From Mesorhizobium sp. (lineage in GTDB: Bacteria > Pseudomonadota > Alphaproteobacteria > Rhizobiales > Rhizobiaceae): DNA of 64,000 nucleotides. The notes beneath the pieces are model-generated. The model was not told the origin of the DNA, did no database searches, and worked only from the letters and a program-made list of their open reading frames with translations. This document shows, one piece after another, positions 35,976 through 46,335 of the stretch. Within the stretch, counting starts at the first letter, position 1; the number at the start of each line of letters is the position of its first letter. The DNA lies in contig NZ_JAEULZ010000010.1 in assembly GCF_016793485.1 (NCBI RefSeq), positions 40,232 to 104,231 on the forward strand, in the 5' to 3' direction. A program made the position numbers and the translations under genes.

Positions 35976-36260
35976 ATGCGGTTTTTCTACGCTGCGCTTG
36001 TCTGCTCGATCGCCCTGGCCGGTCCTTTGCCGTCATTTGCCCAGGAGATCGCGCCGGTCTACGTCGATCCAAACCAGCCGCAATGTGAGGGCGAGGAATG
36101 CCCGACGCATCCAGCTGTCACGTGCGAGGGGCAAGATTGCATGCCGCCGCAGGATAATCCGGCGCAGGAGTGCGAAGGCGAGAATTGCATGCCCTCTGCA
36201 AGCGGCCCGATGGAAACATGCAAAGGTCAGGACTGTGAGCTGACCCCGCCAGCCGAATAG
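35976..36260 (+). CDS. small secreted protein with four CxGxxC repeats
   Basis: A 94-residue exported protein with a signal peptide ending near PSFAQ and a strong AGGAGAGGG ribosome binding site. The mature part is acidic and carries four regularly spaced copies of a six-residue motif: CEGEEC, CEGQDC, CEGENC and CKGQDC, about 13-16 residues apart, separated by Pro-rich linkers. I do not know a named family. The pattern suggests either four small disulfide loops or metal ligation in the periplasm; both are inference. It starts a group of plus-strand genes. Confidence 0.7.
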   Translation: MRFFYAALVCSIALAGPLPSFAQEIAPVYVDPNQPQCEGEECPTHPAVTCEGQDCMPPQDNPAQECEGENCMPSASGPMETCKGQDCELTPPAE

Positions 36261-36345
36261 ACGCTGCCCCTTTCTTTCCCAATTCCCGGCCAAGTGACGC
36301 CGCTATCGTGAACGATCCTCCCGGTGTCCACTGGAGGGACGGATC

Positions 36346-36747
36346 ATGTTGAAAACGGCGCTTGTGGCGCTGACGATCGTTGGTTGCGACTGCGACGCGA
36401 AAGTCTGCGAGTTCGTCTCGGAAACGCCGGCCAAGTGGGCGAGTGTCGCCGAATGCGAAGCTGAGATGAAAGCGCAGGTCATTCGCGCGCCAGGCGTCGA
36501 CTATCCGCTCGTCACCGGCATATGCCGCGCCGTCCCAGGCACCGACAAGCCGGAGGAGGCCGAGACGGCGACCGCTTCCCTGGAAAAGGAAGAGGGCCGC
36601 TCGCTTTACAACACTGTCGTCGCCCGCGGTGGCGATGTCCTTCAAAAGACGTCCGACGGCTACGGTTTCGTCAAGGCCGGCGTTGCCTGGACCGCCGCGC
36701 GCGTCACTCCATCGGCACTTGTCGCGTGGCTGCCGGGCATCGAATAG
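36346..36747 (+). CDS. conserved hypothetical protein
   Basis: A 133-residue protein I cannot name. The N-terminus MLKTALVALTIVGCDCDAKVC is hydrophobic and then cysteine-rich, so it could be a short signal or lipoprotein-like leader; four cysteines lie in residues 14-45. The C-terminal half is amphipathic (GGDVLQKTSDGYGFVKAGVAW). GGAGGG precedes the ATG. It follows the CxGxxC protein by 85 bases on the same strand. Confidence 0.65.
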   Translation: MLKTALVALTIVGCDCDAKVCEFVSETPAKWASVAECEAEMKAQVIRAPGVDYPLVTGICRAVPGTDKPEEAETATASLEKEEGRSLYNTVVARGGDVLQKTSDGYGFVKAGVAWTAARVTPSALVAWLPGIE

Positions 36748-36808
36748 CCAAAGGCTGATCTTCCCCGATCCGGCTGCTATACTCCCGACATTCCGGGAGA
36801 AAGCGCGC

Positions 36809-37432
36809 ATGATCTTCGACGGACCATCGGATGCCTGGGCAACGATCCTGCTTGCGCACGGCGCCGGCGCGCCGATGGATTCGCGCTCCATGACCACGGC
36901 CGCCGAAGCGCTCGCCTTAGTAGGGTTTCGTGTTGCGCGTTTTGAGTTCGGCTATATGGCTGCACGACGCTCAGGCATCCGCAAGCCGCCGCCGCGCGCC
37001 GAGACGGTCGTTCCCGAATATGTCGCGGCCATCGACGCGCTGAATGCCAAGGGGCCGCTGATCATCGGCGGCAAATCGATGGGCGGACGCGTCGCCAGCA
37101 TGATGGCGGACCATGCCTTCGGCGAGGGCAAGATCGCTGGCCTGCTCTGCCTCGGCTATCCCTTCCATCCCCCGGGCAAGCCTACTCAGCTCAGGACAGC
37201 ACATCTCGAACACCTGAAGACCCCTGCCCTGATCGTCCAGGGCACTCGCGACGAGTTCGGCAGCAAGGAAGAAGTAGCGACCTACGCCCTTTCCGACAAG
37301 ATCGAGATGTTGTGGCTCGAGGACGGCGACCACGACCTCAAGCCCAGGAAAACCATATCCGGGTTCTCGGCGGTCGATCATCTCAAGACCATGGCTGACG
37401 GCGTGGCGAGCTGGGTGCGACGCAGCATCTGA
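36809..37432 (+). CDS. alpha/beta hydrolase (KANL3/Tex30-like)
   Basis: A 207-residue alpha/beta-hydrolase-fold protein of the Tex30/KANL3-like family found widely in proteobacteria. It has LLAHGAGAPMDS near the start, the nucleophile elbow GGKSMGGR and a likely catalytic His in EDGDHDLKP. The ATG is preceded by GGGAGA. The substrate is unknown. Confidence 0.78.
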   Translation: MIFDGPSDAWATILLAHGAGAPMDSRSMTTAAEALALVGFRVARFEFGYMAARRSGIRKPPPRAETVVPEYVAAIDALNAKGPLIIGGKSMGGRVASMMADHAFGEGKIAGLLCLGYPFHPPGKPTQLRTAHLEHLKTPALIVQGTRDEFGSKEEVATYALSDKIEMLWLEDGDHDLKPRKTISGFSAVDHLKTMADGVASWVRRSI

Positions 37433-37501
37433 CCATGCCGCAGGCGCGCGGTAGCTGCAGATTACGGATCCTAGGCGTCGCGCAATCCCTGGCAACCGGC
37501 C

Positions 37502-38290
37502 TTACGCGCTTATCTTGATGAACCGGTCGAGCATGGCGTTCACCTGATCCGGCACCTCCAGTTGGCAGAAATGCCCGGAACCAACGGTCTGCCCAACCAT
37601 CAGTTGCGGCGCGAGTTCAAGCAGCCCGGGCATGTAGGAGCGCGGCACCGGCTCGTCCGCCATGATGAAGAGGCTGGGCACAGTTATCCGACCTCGGGCG
37701 TAGGAGGGATCGTAGTCGCGCAATCCTTCCATCGCGCCCAGCATCACATGCGCCGGCGCATTTCCCATGCGCTTGAGGATATCTCTCTTGCGCTCGGGAT
37801 CGTCGGTAGCGATGAACAGCGCCGAGCTGACATAGTTCTGCGCGACGGCCACACGATCCGGCCCAGCAAGCTTTTCGCAGATCCCGCCGATCGCCTTCAG
37901 CGCACCGGCCGAGCGCACCACTGCGGAATCGATCATCACGATCGCGCTGGCCAGATCGGGATACCGCGCCGCCAGGTCGAATGAGATGATGCCGCCCATG
38001 CTGTGGCCGACGACGACAGGCCGATCGACCGCCAGTTGCCGCAGGCACCAGGCGACATCATCCGTAAACACCTCCATCGAATAGGCGCCGTGCGGAGCGT
38101 CGCTCTCGCCATGCCCCCTGAGGTCAAGCGCGATCGCGCGGTGGCCAGCCGCGACGAGGTGGTCGAATTGCGGCCGGAAAAAGCTCCGGTCGCAGCACCA
38201 GCCATGGACAAGCACGACCGATCGTCCCGATCCGCCGCTGTCCACGCAGGCCAGCGTTACCCCATCGCGCTCCAGCAATCGCGTTTTCAA
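37502..38290 (-). CDS. alpha/beta hydrolase
   Basis: A 262-residue alpha/beta hydrolase with oxyanion motif VHGWCCDRS, DLRGHGESD, nucleophile elbow GHSMGG (Ser near residue 96) and a C-terminal catalytic His in GSGHFCQLE. Family members include haloalkane dehalogenase-like and esterase enzymes; the exact reaction cannot be assigned. It is convergent with the Tex30-like hydrolase gene. Confidence 0.82.
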   Translation of the reverse strand: MKTRLLERDGVTLACVDSGGSGRSVVLVHGWCCDRSFFRPQFDHLVAAGHRAIALDLRGHGESDAPHGAYSMEVFTDDVAWCLRQLAVDRPVVVGHSMGGIISFDLAARYPDLASAIVMIDSAVVRSAGALKAIGGICEKLAGPDRVAVAQNYVSSALFIATDDPERKRDILKRMGNAPAHVMLGAMEGLRDYDPSYARGRITVPSLFIMADEPVPRSYMPGLLELAPQLMVGQTVGSGHFCQLEVPDQVNAMLDRFIKISA

Positions 38291-38601
38291 CTGTCCAACC
38301 TCCCTCGCCCCGACAGTTCCGTAACCCGAACAATGATGCCGCAGGGCTCCGTGTCAATGCAGCAAGTTCCGGCGATCTATTTTTGGAATCGGCCGTCCCC
38401 CGTGGATTTCCCTCTCCAAGATGGCAATTGCATATCCCCAATCGTCCCCCTGGGTTGAATTGGATTGCAGCCTGCCGGCCCCCGAGCTAAATCAGGGATG
38501 GGCTTGGTTTTGGATGACAAATTGATGAGTCGCTATGGACAACTGGTCTAGGGCGACAACCAACCGGAGCCGAAGCAGCCAAGCGCCTGCTGAACAACGT
38601 G
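38291..38601. other. 311-base divergent intergenic region, no gene seen
   Basis: The region separates a minus-strand hydrolase from a plus-strand glycosyltransferase-like gene and must contain both promoters. I see no tRNA, terminator or convincing small gene in it. Confidence 0.5.
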
Positions 38602-39408
38602 ATGCCCCCTCCGTCAGCCGACCAGCAGATTGCGGCCGCCATGGCTTCGGCCAACCAGATGGCGGTGAAACCCGCCTACAGCATTGGAACTCTGGTTACC
38701 GACTGGGGCCTCTATGAGAAGATGCGCGAGTCCATGCGCCAGCACGGCTTTGGAGACGACTGCGAATTCCTGACGATCGACAATTCGGCCTCAAACCAGG
38801 CCGACGCCTATTCCGGACTGAACCGGATTTTGAACGAGGCGCGTGGTCGCAGGATCATCCTCTGCCATCAGGACATCGAACTGGTCGATGACGGCCGCGA
38901 GCAGTTCGAGTTGTGTCTCGCTCACCTCGACAGGATCGACCCTGCATGGGCAGTCGCAGGAAATGCCGGCGGTTCCGGCTTTCGCCAGCGGCACGTCCAC
39001 ATAACCGACACGTTCGGCGTTTTTCGGTCACCGGGTCTGCCCGCCCGTGTCTTCAGCCTTGACGAAAACTTCCTCGTCCTGAAGCCGGAAGCACGCCTTT
39101 CCTTCTCTCGTGACCTGACCGGGTTCCACATGTATGGCCCGGATATCTGCATGATCGCAGACGTCCTGGGTTGGTCTGCTTATGTGATCCCATTCCACCT
39201 CTTGCACTCAGGCGAGGCGAAAACGGGCAAGCCCTTTGCGGACGCGAGGGCGGCGTTTATCGCGAAATGGCGGCGTGCGCTACGCCATCGCCCGATGCAG
39301 ACAACAGTCACCTACGCCCTGCTGGTCGGTGAAAACTGCCCGATCTGGTATGCGCGGCTGAAACAGCGATGTCTCAGGATCGCAGTGCGATGGAGTAGCA
39401 CTCGTTGA
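38602..39408 (+). CDS. StrF-like glycosyltransferase family 2 protein
   Basis: A 268-residue protein resembling the StrF/Glyco_tranf_2_5 group of GT-A glycosyltransferases. Seen are FLTIDNSASNQADAYSGLNR, the ILCHQDIELVDDG segment (DxD-like) and AWAVAGNAGGS. No membrane segment is present. The GTG-ATG pair at the start leaves one codon of doubt. It could decorate a surface polysaccharide; no other sugar genes are adjacent. Confidence 0.7.
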   Translation: MPPPSADQQIAAAMASANQMAVKPAYSIGTLVTDWGLYEKMRESMRQHGFGDDCEFLTIDNSASNQADAYSGLNRILNEARGRRIILCHQDIELVDDGREQFELCLAHLDRIDPAWAVAGNAGGSGFRQRHVHITDTFGVFRSPGLPARVFSLDENFLVLKPEARLSFSRDLTGFHMYGPDICMIADVLGWSAYVIPFHLLHSGEAKTGKPFADARAAFIAKWRRALRHRPMQTTVTYALLVGENCPIWYARLKQRCLRIAVRWSSTR

Positions 39409-39671
39409 ACGGAGGATGTCCCATGCCTCCGGGCCACGGAGCCCTTCAGCTTAGTCGCGCACCCACCGGGCTCTCGGTGTCGAAGCGAACGTCCAATAAT
39501 AGCGACATGCGCGAGCACAGTACGCGCAGCCAAACGCCGCTGAAAAAGTTGACGGCGCGCTCCTCACCGCTATAAGCGGCAGTTGAGGAACCAAATAGTT
39601 GCAAATCGCGTAGCGAACGGCTTTTTCGGGACAGTCCGCCAAAGCTCAATTGTGCGGTTTTTCAACTCGTT

Positions 39672-39761
<90 letters not shown>

Positions 39762-39787
39762 CTTGCCCCCGCGAAAGCGTTCTCCCG

Positions 39788-39811
39788 ATCCGGCTGCGGC
39801 CGGATTTTTTT
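39788..39811 (+). terminator. rho-independent terminator after tRNA-Ser
   Basis: The stem ATCCGGC/GCCGGAT with loop TGCG is followed by seven T residues, 26 bases after the tRNA. Confidence 0.85.
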
Positions 39812-40029
39812 GTTGTTTTCGGGGGTTATGCGGGATGGGCTGTCAACTGGCCCGGGTGTCAGCGAGGCTGAATGCGGTCTCTCAGGGCGGTTGTTCTCTG
39901 GACCCGTCAACCACCCCCAAATAGTTCAGCGGGTTAAACCTATGATTTCGTTCACCTAAAATGCTAGTTGTGCGGCAACCGTTCTCGAGTTCCATTCGCA
40001 TGCAAAGCGGACCGTGATCCAACCCCGCT

Positions 40030-43000
40030 TCATCCATTCGCCTCAGGTTCCCCTTGGGTCAGCGTATGCTGGGAAGTGGCACGGCTGCCGCTGTTCTGAG
40101 CCTCAGCCGAGGTGTTGAGCTTGCGATAAGCCTCCGAAGACAGCCAACCAGTCACGACCTTCTGGAACGATTTGTCGTTCATAAACCGCGCGAAGATCTC
40201 CTCGTTCTGATCCATGCGTTCAACGAACAGCGCCTCAAGCAGGTTCTTAAAGACGAGTTCAAACTTGTCGCCAGGATTGACGGCCGCCGCCTGCCTCAAA
40301 GCTGCATCGGAGATCGCTGCTTCTACGATCTGGTCAAAGAAGAGCTGATCCGCCTGATTGAAGTCAGTACCGAACCGGTCGTTGACGACATCGATGAGCC
40401 GCGACAACGGAACCGCTTCCTCGTGCAGCACACCGCTCCCAACCTCGGACGGGCCATCAAGCCTGTTAGCCTGGCCATCGCTCAGGCTGATCGAGCCTTC
40501 GCTAATCTTCTGCAACCGGTAGTATTCGAGCCGTACCTCGTCATCGAACTGGTAGGACGGGCCAGCGCCGCGCTTCGGCAGCTTGGTCGCGAGATGCCGC
40601 AGGAACACGTACAGGCGTTCGAGGTCGGTGTCCTGATAAGGAATGATTTGGCTTAGGAACCCATAGAGGCTGCAGAAGGCCATAAGCTTACCGCGCCAAA
40701 GCTCGGCCTCGTCGGTTTTGACCTGCTGAAGCTCTTTGAAACGGGCAACACACGGATCAAGTGCAGCATTCATCAACTGATGATCGTTCGGGCTCTGGCG
40801 CTGGCGAGGCTTGAAATAGACGGCGCTGAAGCAGTCAACGTCCGCGATGACATAGATGCCCTCGGCGTCGAGTTCGCTCTTGATCTCGTACATTCGGGCC
40901 GGATCGACGTCCTCGCCGACCTCCGCGCCTTCGAAATAGGTCTTGAACGCCTCGCGGATTTCATCGCGCTCGTTGACGAAATCGAGGACGAAGGTGTCCT
41001 CCTTCAGGGGGTGGATTCGATTCAGGCGAGACAGCGTCTGCACCGCCTGGATGCCGGCGAGCCGCCGGTCGACATACATCGTGTGCAGCAAGGGTTGATC
41101 GAAGCCGGTCTGGTATTTCTCGGCGACGAGCAGCACTTGATATTCCTGTGTGGCAAAGACCTCCGGCAGTTCCCTTTCACGGACGCCGAGGTTCATGCCC
41201 TCCTCCGTGTAGGCGACATCCTTCAGCTTGTCGTCCGTGACTACGCCTGAGAAGGCCACCAGCGATTTGATGGCATAGCCCTTCTCCTTCACGTAGCGAT
41301 CGAAACTTTGCTTGTAGCGAACGGCCTCGAGGCGCGAGCCCGTCACCACCATGGCTTTGGCACGGCCACCGATCTTGTGCTGGGTAGCGGCGTGGAAATG
41401 CTCGATCATCACCTCGGTTTTCTGGGCGATGTTGTGCGGATGCAGCTTAAGGAACCGCGCCAGGGCGCGTGCCGCCTTCTTCCGCTCGACGTTCGGGTCC
41501 TCCTCGCTCTCCTTGAGTAGCCGGAAATAGGTCGCATAGGTCGTGTAGTGCTTCAGCACGTCGAGGATGAAGCCTTCCTCTATCGCTTGGCGCATCGTGT
41601 AGCGATGGGCAGGCTTGCCGTCGCGCCCAAACACCTTGAGCGTCTTGTGTTTCGGTGTTGCAGTGAACGCGAAGAAACTGAGGTTTGCCTGCCTTCCGCG
41701 TTTCGCCATGGACCGATAGAGCTCGTCCATGGCGTCCTCGTCATTCGCGGCCATGGCTCGCGCAGCCTCTTCGCGAAGGCCTTGCCCGCCGAGAACTTCC
41801 TTCAGGTCGGTTGCCGTCTCGCCGCCCTGCGAGCTGTGCGCCTCATCAATAATCACTGCACAGCGGCGCATCTTCAGCACACCACCGTCGGCCTCGCCTC
41901 GTTCTTCGGCGATCTTGGCCAACTGACGCGAGACGAATGGAAACTTCTGAAGGGTGGTTATGATGATCGGTACGGCGCTTTCGAGTGCCTCCGCCAGCTG
42001 GCGCGAGTTCTCGTCAATCTTCTGGACAACGCCGTGCTTGTGTTCGAACTGGTAGATCGTGTCCTGTAGCTGCTTGTCCAGGACCACGCGGTCAGTGATG
42101 ACGATCACACTATCGAAAACCCGCGCGTTCACGTCGTCATGCAGCGATGCAAGCCTGTGGGTCAGCCAGCCGATGGTGTTGCTCTTTCCGCTGCCGGCCG
42201 AGTGCTCGATCAGATAGTTGTTGCCCACCCCTTCTCTTAGCGCTTGCTCGACCAGCGACCGGACCGCTTCAAGCTGGTGGTAGCGCGGAAAGATCATTGT
42301 CTCCTTCTTGACCCTTCGCCCTTGGTCGTCGCGCTTATCTTCGATCTGGAGATGGATAAAGCGCGCGAGGAGGTCGAGCAGACTGTCTCGCTGCAGCACC
42401 TCTTCCCACAGATACGCCGTACGGTAGCCGCGCCCCTTGCGATCGGGCGCATTACCGGCGCCACCGTTGTTGCCCTTGTTGAAGGGCAGGAAGTGGGTGG
42501 CCGCACCTGCAAGCCGCGTGGTCATGAACACCGTGTCCGTGTCGGCCGCAAAGTGGACCAGCATACGCCGCTTGAACTCGAAGATCGGCTCGCGCGGGTC
42601 GCGATCATGCCGGTACTGGTGCAAGGCGTGCTCGACCGTCTGTCCTGTCATCGGGTTCTTGAGTTCGACCGACACAACGGGAATGCCATTCACGCTCAGT
42701 GCGACGTCCAGCGACTTTTCGGAAGTTCTCGAGAAGTGCAACTGCCGCGTGAGCCCGACCCGGTTGGCTGCGTAGCGAGCTTCCAGCTCCGGGTTCAGCC
42801 CATGCGCCGCCTTGAAGAATGCCACGCGCAGGGTCTTGCCGTAGCACTTGAAGCCGTGACGTAAGGTGGCCAGAGAGCCTTCTCGGTCCATCCACTTGGT
42901 CAGATCGGCAAGGACTTGCGCGCCGGTCTTTTCCCCATGGAGTGCCTCCAGAGCTTTCCATTCCTTCGGCTGTGTGTCGCGGATGAAGGTAAGAACGGTC

Positions 43001-43122
43001 TCGGGGAAGATGGCGCGATCACGGTCGAACCCTGACGCAGGTTCCGGCAAGGCACCATTCGCCAGCATAGTGGCTTCGATGACGGTTTCGAATGCGCCTT
43101 CTGAATGCCTAGCGTGGTTCAT
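40030..43122 (-). CDS. hsdR: type I restriction endonuclease subunit R (HsdR)
   Basis: A 1030-residue motor and nuclease subunit. The PD-(D/E)xK-type nuclease core appears at SLDVALSVNGIPVVSVELKN (near residue 150). The SF2 motor shows Walker A in HSAGSGKSNT near residue 312, IIDEAH near 430 and SFFAFTATP near 485, followed by the second RecA lobe and a helical C-terminal part that binds the methylase. With HsdM and HsdS it translocates and cuts unmodified DNA. It lies 11 bases after ptuB, unusually separated from hsdS by the Septu pair. Confidence 0.95.
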   Translation of the reverse strand: MNHARHSEGAFETVIEATMLANGALPEPASGFDRDRAIFPETVLTFIRDTQPKEWKALEALHGEKTGAQVLADLTKWMDREGSLATLRHGFKCYGKTLRVAFFKAAHGLNPELEARYAANRVGLTRQLHFSRTSEKSLDVALSVNGIPVVSVELKNPMTGQTVEHALHQYRHDRDPREPIFEFKRRMLVHFAADTDTVFMTTRLAGAATHFLPFNKGNNGGAGNAPDRKGRGYRTAYLWEEVLQRDSLLDLLARFIHLQIEDKRDDQGRRVKKETMIFPRYHQLEAVRSLVEQALREGVGNNYLIEHSAGSGKSNTIGWLTHRLASLHDDVNARVFDSVIVITDRVVLDKQLQDTIYQFEHKHGVVQKIDENSRQLAEALESAVPIIITTLQKFPFVSRQLAKIAEERGEADGGVLKMRRCAVIIDEAHSSQGGETATDLKEVLGGQGLREEAARAMAANDEDAMDELYRSMAKRGRQANLSFFAFTATPKHKTLKVFGRDGKPAHRYTMRQAIEEGFILDVLKHYTTYATYFRLLKESEEDPNVERKKAARALARFLKLHPHNIAQKTEVMIEHFHAATQHKIGGRAKAMVVTGSRLEAVRYKQSFDRYVKEKGYAIKSLVAFSGVVTDDKLKDVAYTEEGMNLGVRERELPEVFATQEYQVLLVAEKYQTGFDQPLLHTMYVDRRLAGIQAVQTLSRLNRIHPLKEDTFVLDFVNERDEIREAFKTYFEGAEVGEDVDPARMYEIKSELDAEGIYVIADVDCFSAVYFKPRQRQSPNDHQLMNAALDPCVARFKELQQVKTDEAELWRGKLMAFCSLYGFLSQIIPYQDTDLERLYVFLRHLATKLPKRGAGPSYQFDDEVRLEYYRLQKISEGSISLSDGQANRLDGPSEVGSGVLHEEAVPLSRLIDVVNDRFGTDFNQADQLFFDQIVEAAISDAALRQAAAVNPGDKFELVFKNLLEALFVERMDQNEEIFARFMNDKSFQKVVTGWLSSEAYRKLNTSAEAQNSGSRATSQHTLTQGEPEANG

Positions 43123-43133
43123 GCTGAATTACC

Positions 43134-43748
43134 TCAAAGTTTCTGCCGCAGAAACCAGATCGCTACTGGACTAAACGGCTGATACTCCGCCGCGTTGTTA
43201 CGAAAATTGATCTGTTGTTGGGCCTTCTGTCGAGCGTTCGGTGTGGATCGCCACCACTGCAGTACGGAATCCAGTACGGCCTTCCGACTACTTTTCAAGT
43301 AGCCGAAATTCAGACCTAGAACCTGAGTCAATTGTATATTGAATTCCTCGTCCGTGCTTACAACTGTGCCGTCGGCGAGGTACTTCAGCCTTGATTCAAT
43401 AGCATGAGCGGCGTCTGCCGGATTCAATTTGAGATCATGATTAGCCTTCCTGGTGTCGCAGTGCTGTTCGGCCGGAGACTTCCCTTCACCGCCAAGGCAT
43501 GCGCCAAGCAGGTTTCCGTAGGCGAGCTGTTGATGGGGATAGTTCGTTTGACATTGCCAGTGTTCGATCTTCATTGCGGTCGACACCGAGCGAATACGTC
43601 CGGTGCAGTAACAGCAAAGGCCCTTTTGCTCGCTGACCAGCGCGGCTCGGAGGTCGTCTTTCTGGGCATAGTTGTCGTAGTCGCTGTGCGCCTGAGCCCG
43701 ATGCTGCGTGAGACTGTTTGGCTCGGCGCCCTTAGTGATCATCCTCAC
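43134..43748 (-). CDS. ptuB: PtuB-like HNH nuclease (Septu effector, TIGR02646-like)
   Basis: A 204-residue HNH-fold protein of the TIGR02646/PtuB type. The core is [11 protein letters not shown] (CxxC ligands), then MKIEHWQCQ with the first conserved His, [10 protein letters not shown] and a final HCDTRKAN element. PtuB is the nuclease partner of the Septu ATPase PtuA and is thought to cleave DNA once activated. It overlaps ptuA by 4 bases and is followed by hsdR. The upstream frame could start one Met later (MRM). Confidence 0.82.
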   Translation of the reverse strand: MRMITKGAEPNSLTQHRAQAHSDYDNYAQKDDLRAALVSEQKGLCCYCTGRIRSVSTAMKIEHWQCQTNYPHQQLAYGNLLGACLGGEGKSPAEQHCDTRKANHDLKLNPADAAHAIESRLKYLADGTVVSTDEEFNIQLTQVLGLNFGYLKSSRKAVLDSVLQWWRSTPNARQKAQQQINFRNNAAEYQPFSPVAIWFLRQKL

Positions 43749-45064
43749 GCATCCCCCTCCAGGAAGTCGAGAAGGGTTTTGGCGCGCGTTATCTCAGGAT
43801 CATCATCTCCGATCTCCGCGGACAACTTCTTGATTGCTGCTCGTGCTTCCTCGGCTTTGCCGTCACCGATGAGCCTGGCGATATTTCCGATAGCGTCCTC
43901 GACACCTGCGTTGCGCGATCTTGTGCCCATGACCTCTTCGAGAACACGGCTAGAGTCGATTCCAAAAGAGCGCGACGGTGAGTATACCTTGCCCTCCGTG
44001 ATCATCTGAATCTTGTCGTGCGCGACTTCGCCAATAACCTGCGGTGAGTGCGTGGTGGCGATGAACTGGCAGTTCGGAAAAGTTTTTTCGAGATTGCCTA
44101 CGATCTTGCGTTGCCATTGCGGGTGAAGGTGGAGGTCGATCTCGTCGATAAGGATCACGGCTTCTGCGCTGGTCAGCGGATCATCAATCCGAGGGTTCGC
44201 CTGCGCGAGTCGTTTCGCGATATCCAGAATAAGCGCCAATACGGAGCGCTCGCCATCCGACAGCTGGCGTACATCAAGTGTGGTACCGTTGATGTCGATC
44301 TCGACCCGTGAAGCGCTTTCACCTGATGGCCGCAAGTTCGAATAGCCAGGCAGAAAACGCTCAAGCGCCATACTGATCCCATCAACCAGATGCCGCGAGG
44401 TGGGGCGTTCAGAAGCCAGTTCGATCTGGGCGCGCAACCAGTCCGCAAACTGGCGGAGGCTCAGGGTGTTCGACTGGAGCGCGTTTACATAGGCAAGCTG
44501 GCTCGTCCCGGCTGCCGACTTCCGTTCTGCTTGCTCGTTCATGAGCGACCGGGCGGTGGAGTAGTGGATCATCAACGGCGCGCTGGCTTCGCTAGTTGCC
44601 CGAGCCTTGAGTTCGTTCTTTGACGGATAAAAGAAGACGGGTTCTGCGGGTGAGACTGTTTCCTGCAACTCTCGCAGCTGGTTGCGAAGACGGTCCCTTG
44701 GGCGTGTGGTTTCGAGTATTCTCCGTCGCAACTGCTCGACATTCTCCATGTTATCTGTAGCGAATTGGGTCCGCCATTCACGTAGACGAACAAACCCGTC
44801 AGCCTCATCACTGAAGCTAAGGTACAGCGCTGCCTCGGCGAAGGGAGCGTTTCCATGAATGTCATGAGCGTCGAAACCGAATGCTCTGAACGGCATTTTC
44901 TGAACTGCAGACAAAATATGCGAGCCGCTGAATCGGATCGCATCTAGCGCCGTACTCTTGCCCGCGCCGTTTATTCCTATGATCAGATTGAAGCCAGGAT
45001 TGAATTCAAATTCGGCCTCTTTAAAGGCCCGCACGTTATCAAGTGAAAGCCGACTTATTTTCAT
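43745..45064 (-). CDS. ptuA: PtuA-like AAA/ABC-type ATPase (Septu sensor)
   Basis: A 439-residue SMC/ABC-like ATPase. Residues 1-50 carry [13 protein letters not shown] and the Walker [14 protein letters not shown]. The signature is [20 protein letters not shown]; Walker B is [16 protein letters not shown]; the switch His is [12 protein letters not shown] coiled middle region (roughly 100-190) separates the lobes. PtuA ATPases assemble with PtuB and respond to phage-associated nucleotide changes in known Septu systems. It overlaps hsdS upstream and ptuB downstream by 4 bases each. RloA-like R-linked ATPases are the main alternative name. Confidence 0.82.
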   Translation of the reverse strand: MKISRLSLDNVRAFKEAEFEFNPGFNLIIGINGAGKSTALDAIRFSGSHILSAVQKMPFRAFGFDAHDIHGNAPFAEAALYLSFSDEADGFVRLREWRTQFATDNMENVEQLRRRILETTRPRDRLRNQLRELQETVSPAEPVFFYPSKNELKARATSEASAPLMIHYSTARSLMNEQAERKSAAGTSQLAYVNALQSNTLSLRQFADWLRAQIELASERPTSRHLVDGISMALERFLPGYSNLRPSGESASRVEIDINGTTLDVRQLSDGERSVLALILDIAKRLAQANPRIDDPLTSAEAVILIDEIDLHLHPQWQRKIVGNLEKTFPNCQFIATTHSPQVIGEVAHDKIQMITEGKVYSPSRSFGIDSSRVLEEVMGTRSRNAGVEDAIGNIARLIGDGKAEEARAAIKKLSAEIGDDDPEITRAKTLLDFLEGDA

Positions 45065-46335
45065 ACCGCCTCCGGGATCTCGAGCTGGCCGGTCACAGCG
45101 GCTGCGATCAGGGCTGCGCGGCGCTCTTTCAGCAGGGCGATGGAGTTCTCGATCGCGGTGCGCAGGCGGTCGATCTTGGTGGTTTCGGCGCTGATGTGCT
45201 CGACGATCTGTTGCTGTTCATCCAGCGGCGGCACGGGCCACCAGGTCTCAAAGAAACCCTCGGGGTAGAGCCGCAGGCGCGAGGACCAGACGCCTTTGGA
45301 GTAGCGGGTTACTTCCTGAGCGAACACGGGGATCCTGACCAGCGCATCGACGTAATCGGGCAGCAAGCGCGGACCTGGGGTGTAGACGTTGTAGGCGGGG
45401 CTAACGATGCCATCGACGCGGGCCGTGCCCATGGCACCCATCCAGGCCCAGAGGGTGTTGATGGCCAGGTCCCCGGCGAAGCACAGCTTGTAGCCAGCCG
45501 TGCTTTCGGCCTCGAACATGTTCACGTCCTTCTCGGACCGAGGGGTGACGCCGGTCAGGTGAGAGACCGTCAGCATTTCCTCTTCGCCGGTCTGGGACCG
45601 CTGGTCGCGTTCGGTGAACAGCCAGCGGGAGCGCTCCACTTCCCAATGCGCGGGGATGTCGCCGAGCCAGTCAGTGCCAGAGGGACGCAATGGGGTCGAA
45701 GGGTCGAGGCCGCGCATGACGGCCTCGGCCACAATGGCGCGCCGCTTCTCGGCCATCAAATCGAGCAGCTTCTGCTTGGCGGCGATCAGGGCGTCGATGT
45801 CGGCGGTTTCGCGGTTGAGATGTGCTACGATGCCTTTCTGCACGTCGATTGGTGGCAGCGGAATCTCGGTGGACGCCATGAGATCATATTCGATGCTCTC
45901 TACTGTCGCGCCTTCTTTGCTCCATTGCCTCAATAGTTCTGTCTGAAAACCGCGGATCAGGCAGGCCAGAAATCCAACCTCCAGACAATCGTGCGGCAAG
46001 ATCGCGCGCATGTCTTGGTTGAGCGCGACTGGAACAAGGTTCACTGCCACCGGAATTGAGTGACGCAGAATTCCTGAGCGGACGACAATCAATGCCGCGC
46101 CAGGTTCCACTAGATTGGTGGCGCTAGAGTTCAGACCCTCGGTGGTGATGTGGTCCTCTGTGTCGAGGATTTCATCAGTCTTCATGTCCTTTGGCGAAAC
46201 CCAGGGGATGTCGCCATTCCAGAACTCTTGCTTAGACTTGTCTGGCGTTCCGCCACCAACAAAATCTGCCACGTACTTGAGCTTTTTTCGTCTCCAGCCT
46301 TCCGGCGCAGTATTGAACCAAGTGGTGTCAGTCAT
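45061..46335 (-). CDS. hsdS: type I restriction specificity subunit S (HsdS)
   Basis: A 424-residue DNA-recognition subunit with two target recognition domains. TRD1 starts [17 protein letters not shown]; the central conserved helix is [23 protein letters not shown]2 begins [15 protein letters not shown]; and the distal conserved helix [16 protein letters not shown] is followed by [13 protein letters not shown]. The two halves define a bipartite target that cannot be read from sequence. It overlaps hsdM and ptuA by 4 bases each. Confidence 0.93.
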   Translation of the reverse strand: MTDTTWFNTAPEGWRRKKLKYVADFVGGGTPDKSKQEFWNGDIPWVSPKDMKTDEILDTEDHITTEGLNSSATNLVEPGAALIVVRSGILRHSIPVAVNLVPVALNQDMRAILPHDCLEVGFLACLIRGFQTELLRQWSKEGATVESIEYDLMASTEIPLPPIDVQKGIVAHLNRETADIDALIAAKQKLLDLMAEKRRAIVAEAVMRGLDPSTPLRPSGTDWLGDIPAHWEVERSRWLFTERDQRSQTGEEEMLTVSHLTGVTPRSEKDVNMFEAESTAGYKLCFAGDLAINTLWAWMGAMGTARVDGIVSPAYNVYTPGPRLLPDYVDALVRIPVFAQEVTRYSKGVWSSRLRLYPEGFFETWWPVPPLDEQQQIVEHISAETTKIDRLRTAIENSIALLKERRAALIAAAVTGQLEIPEAV

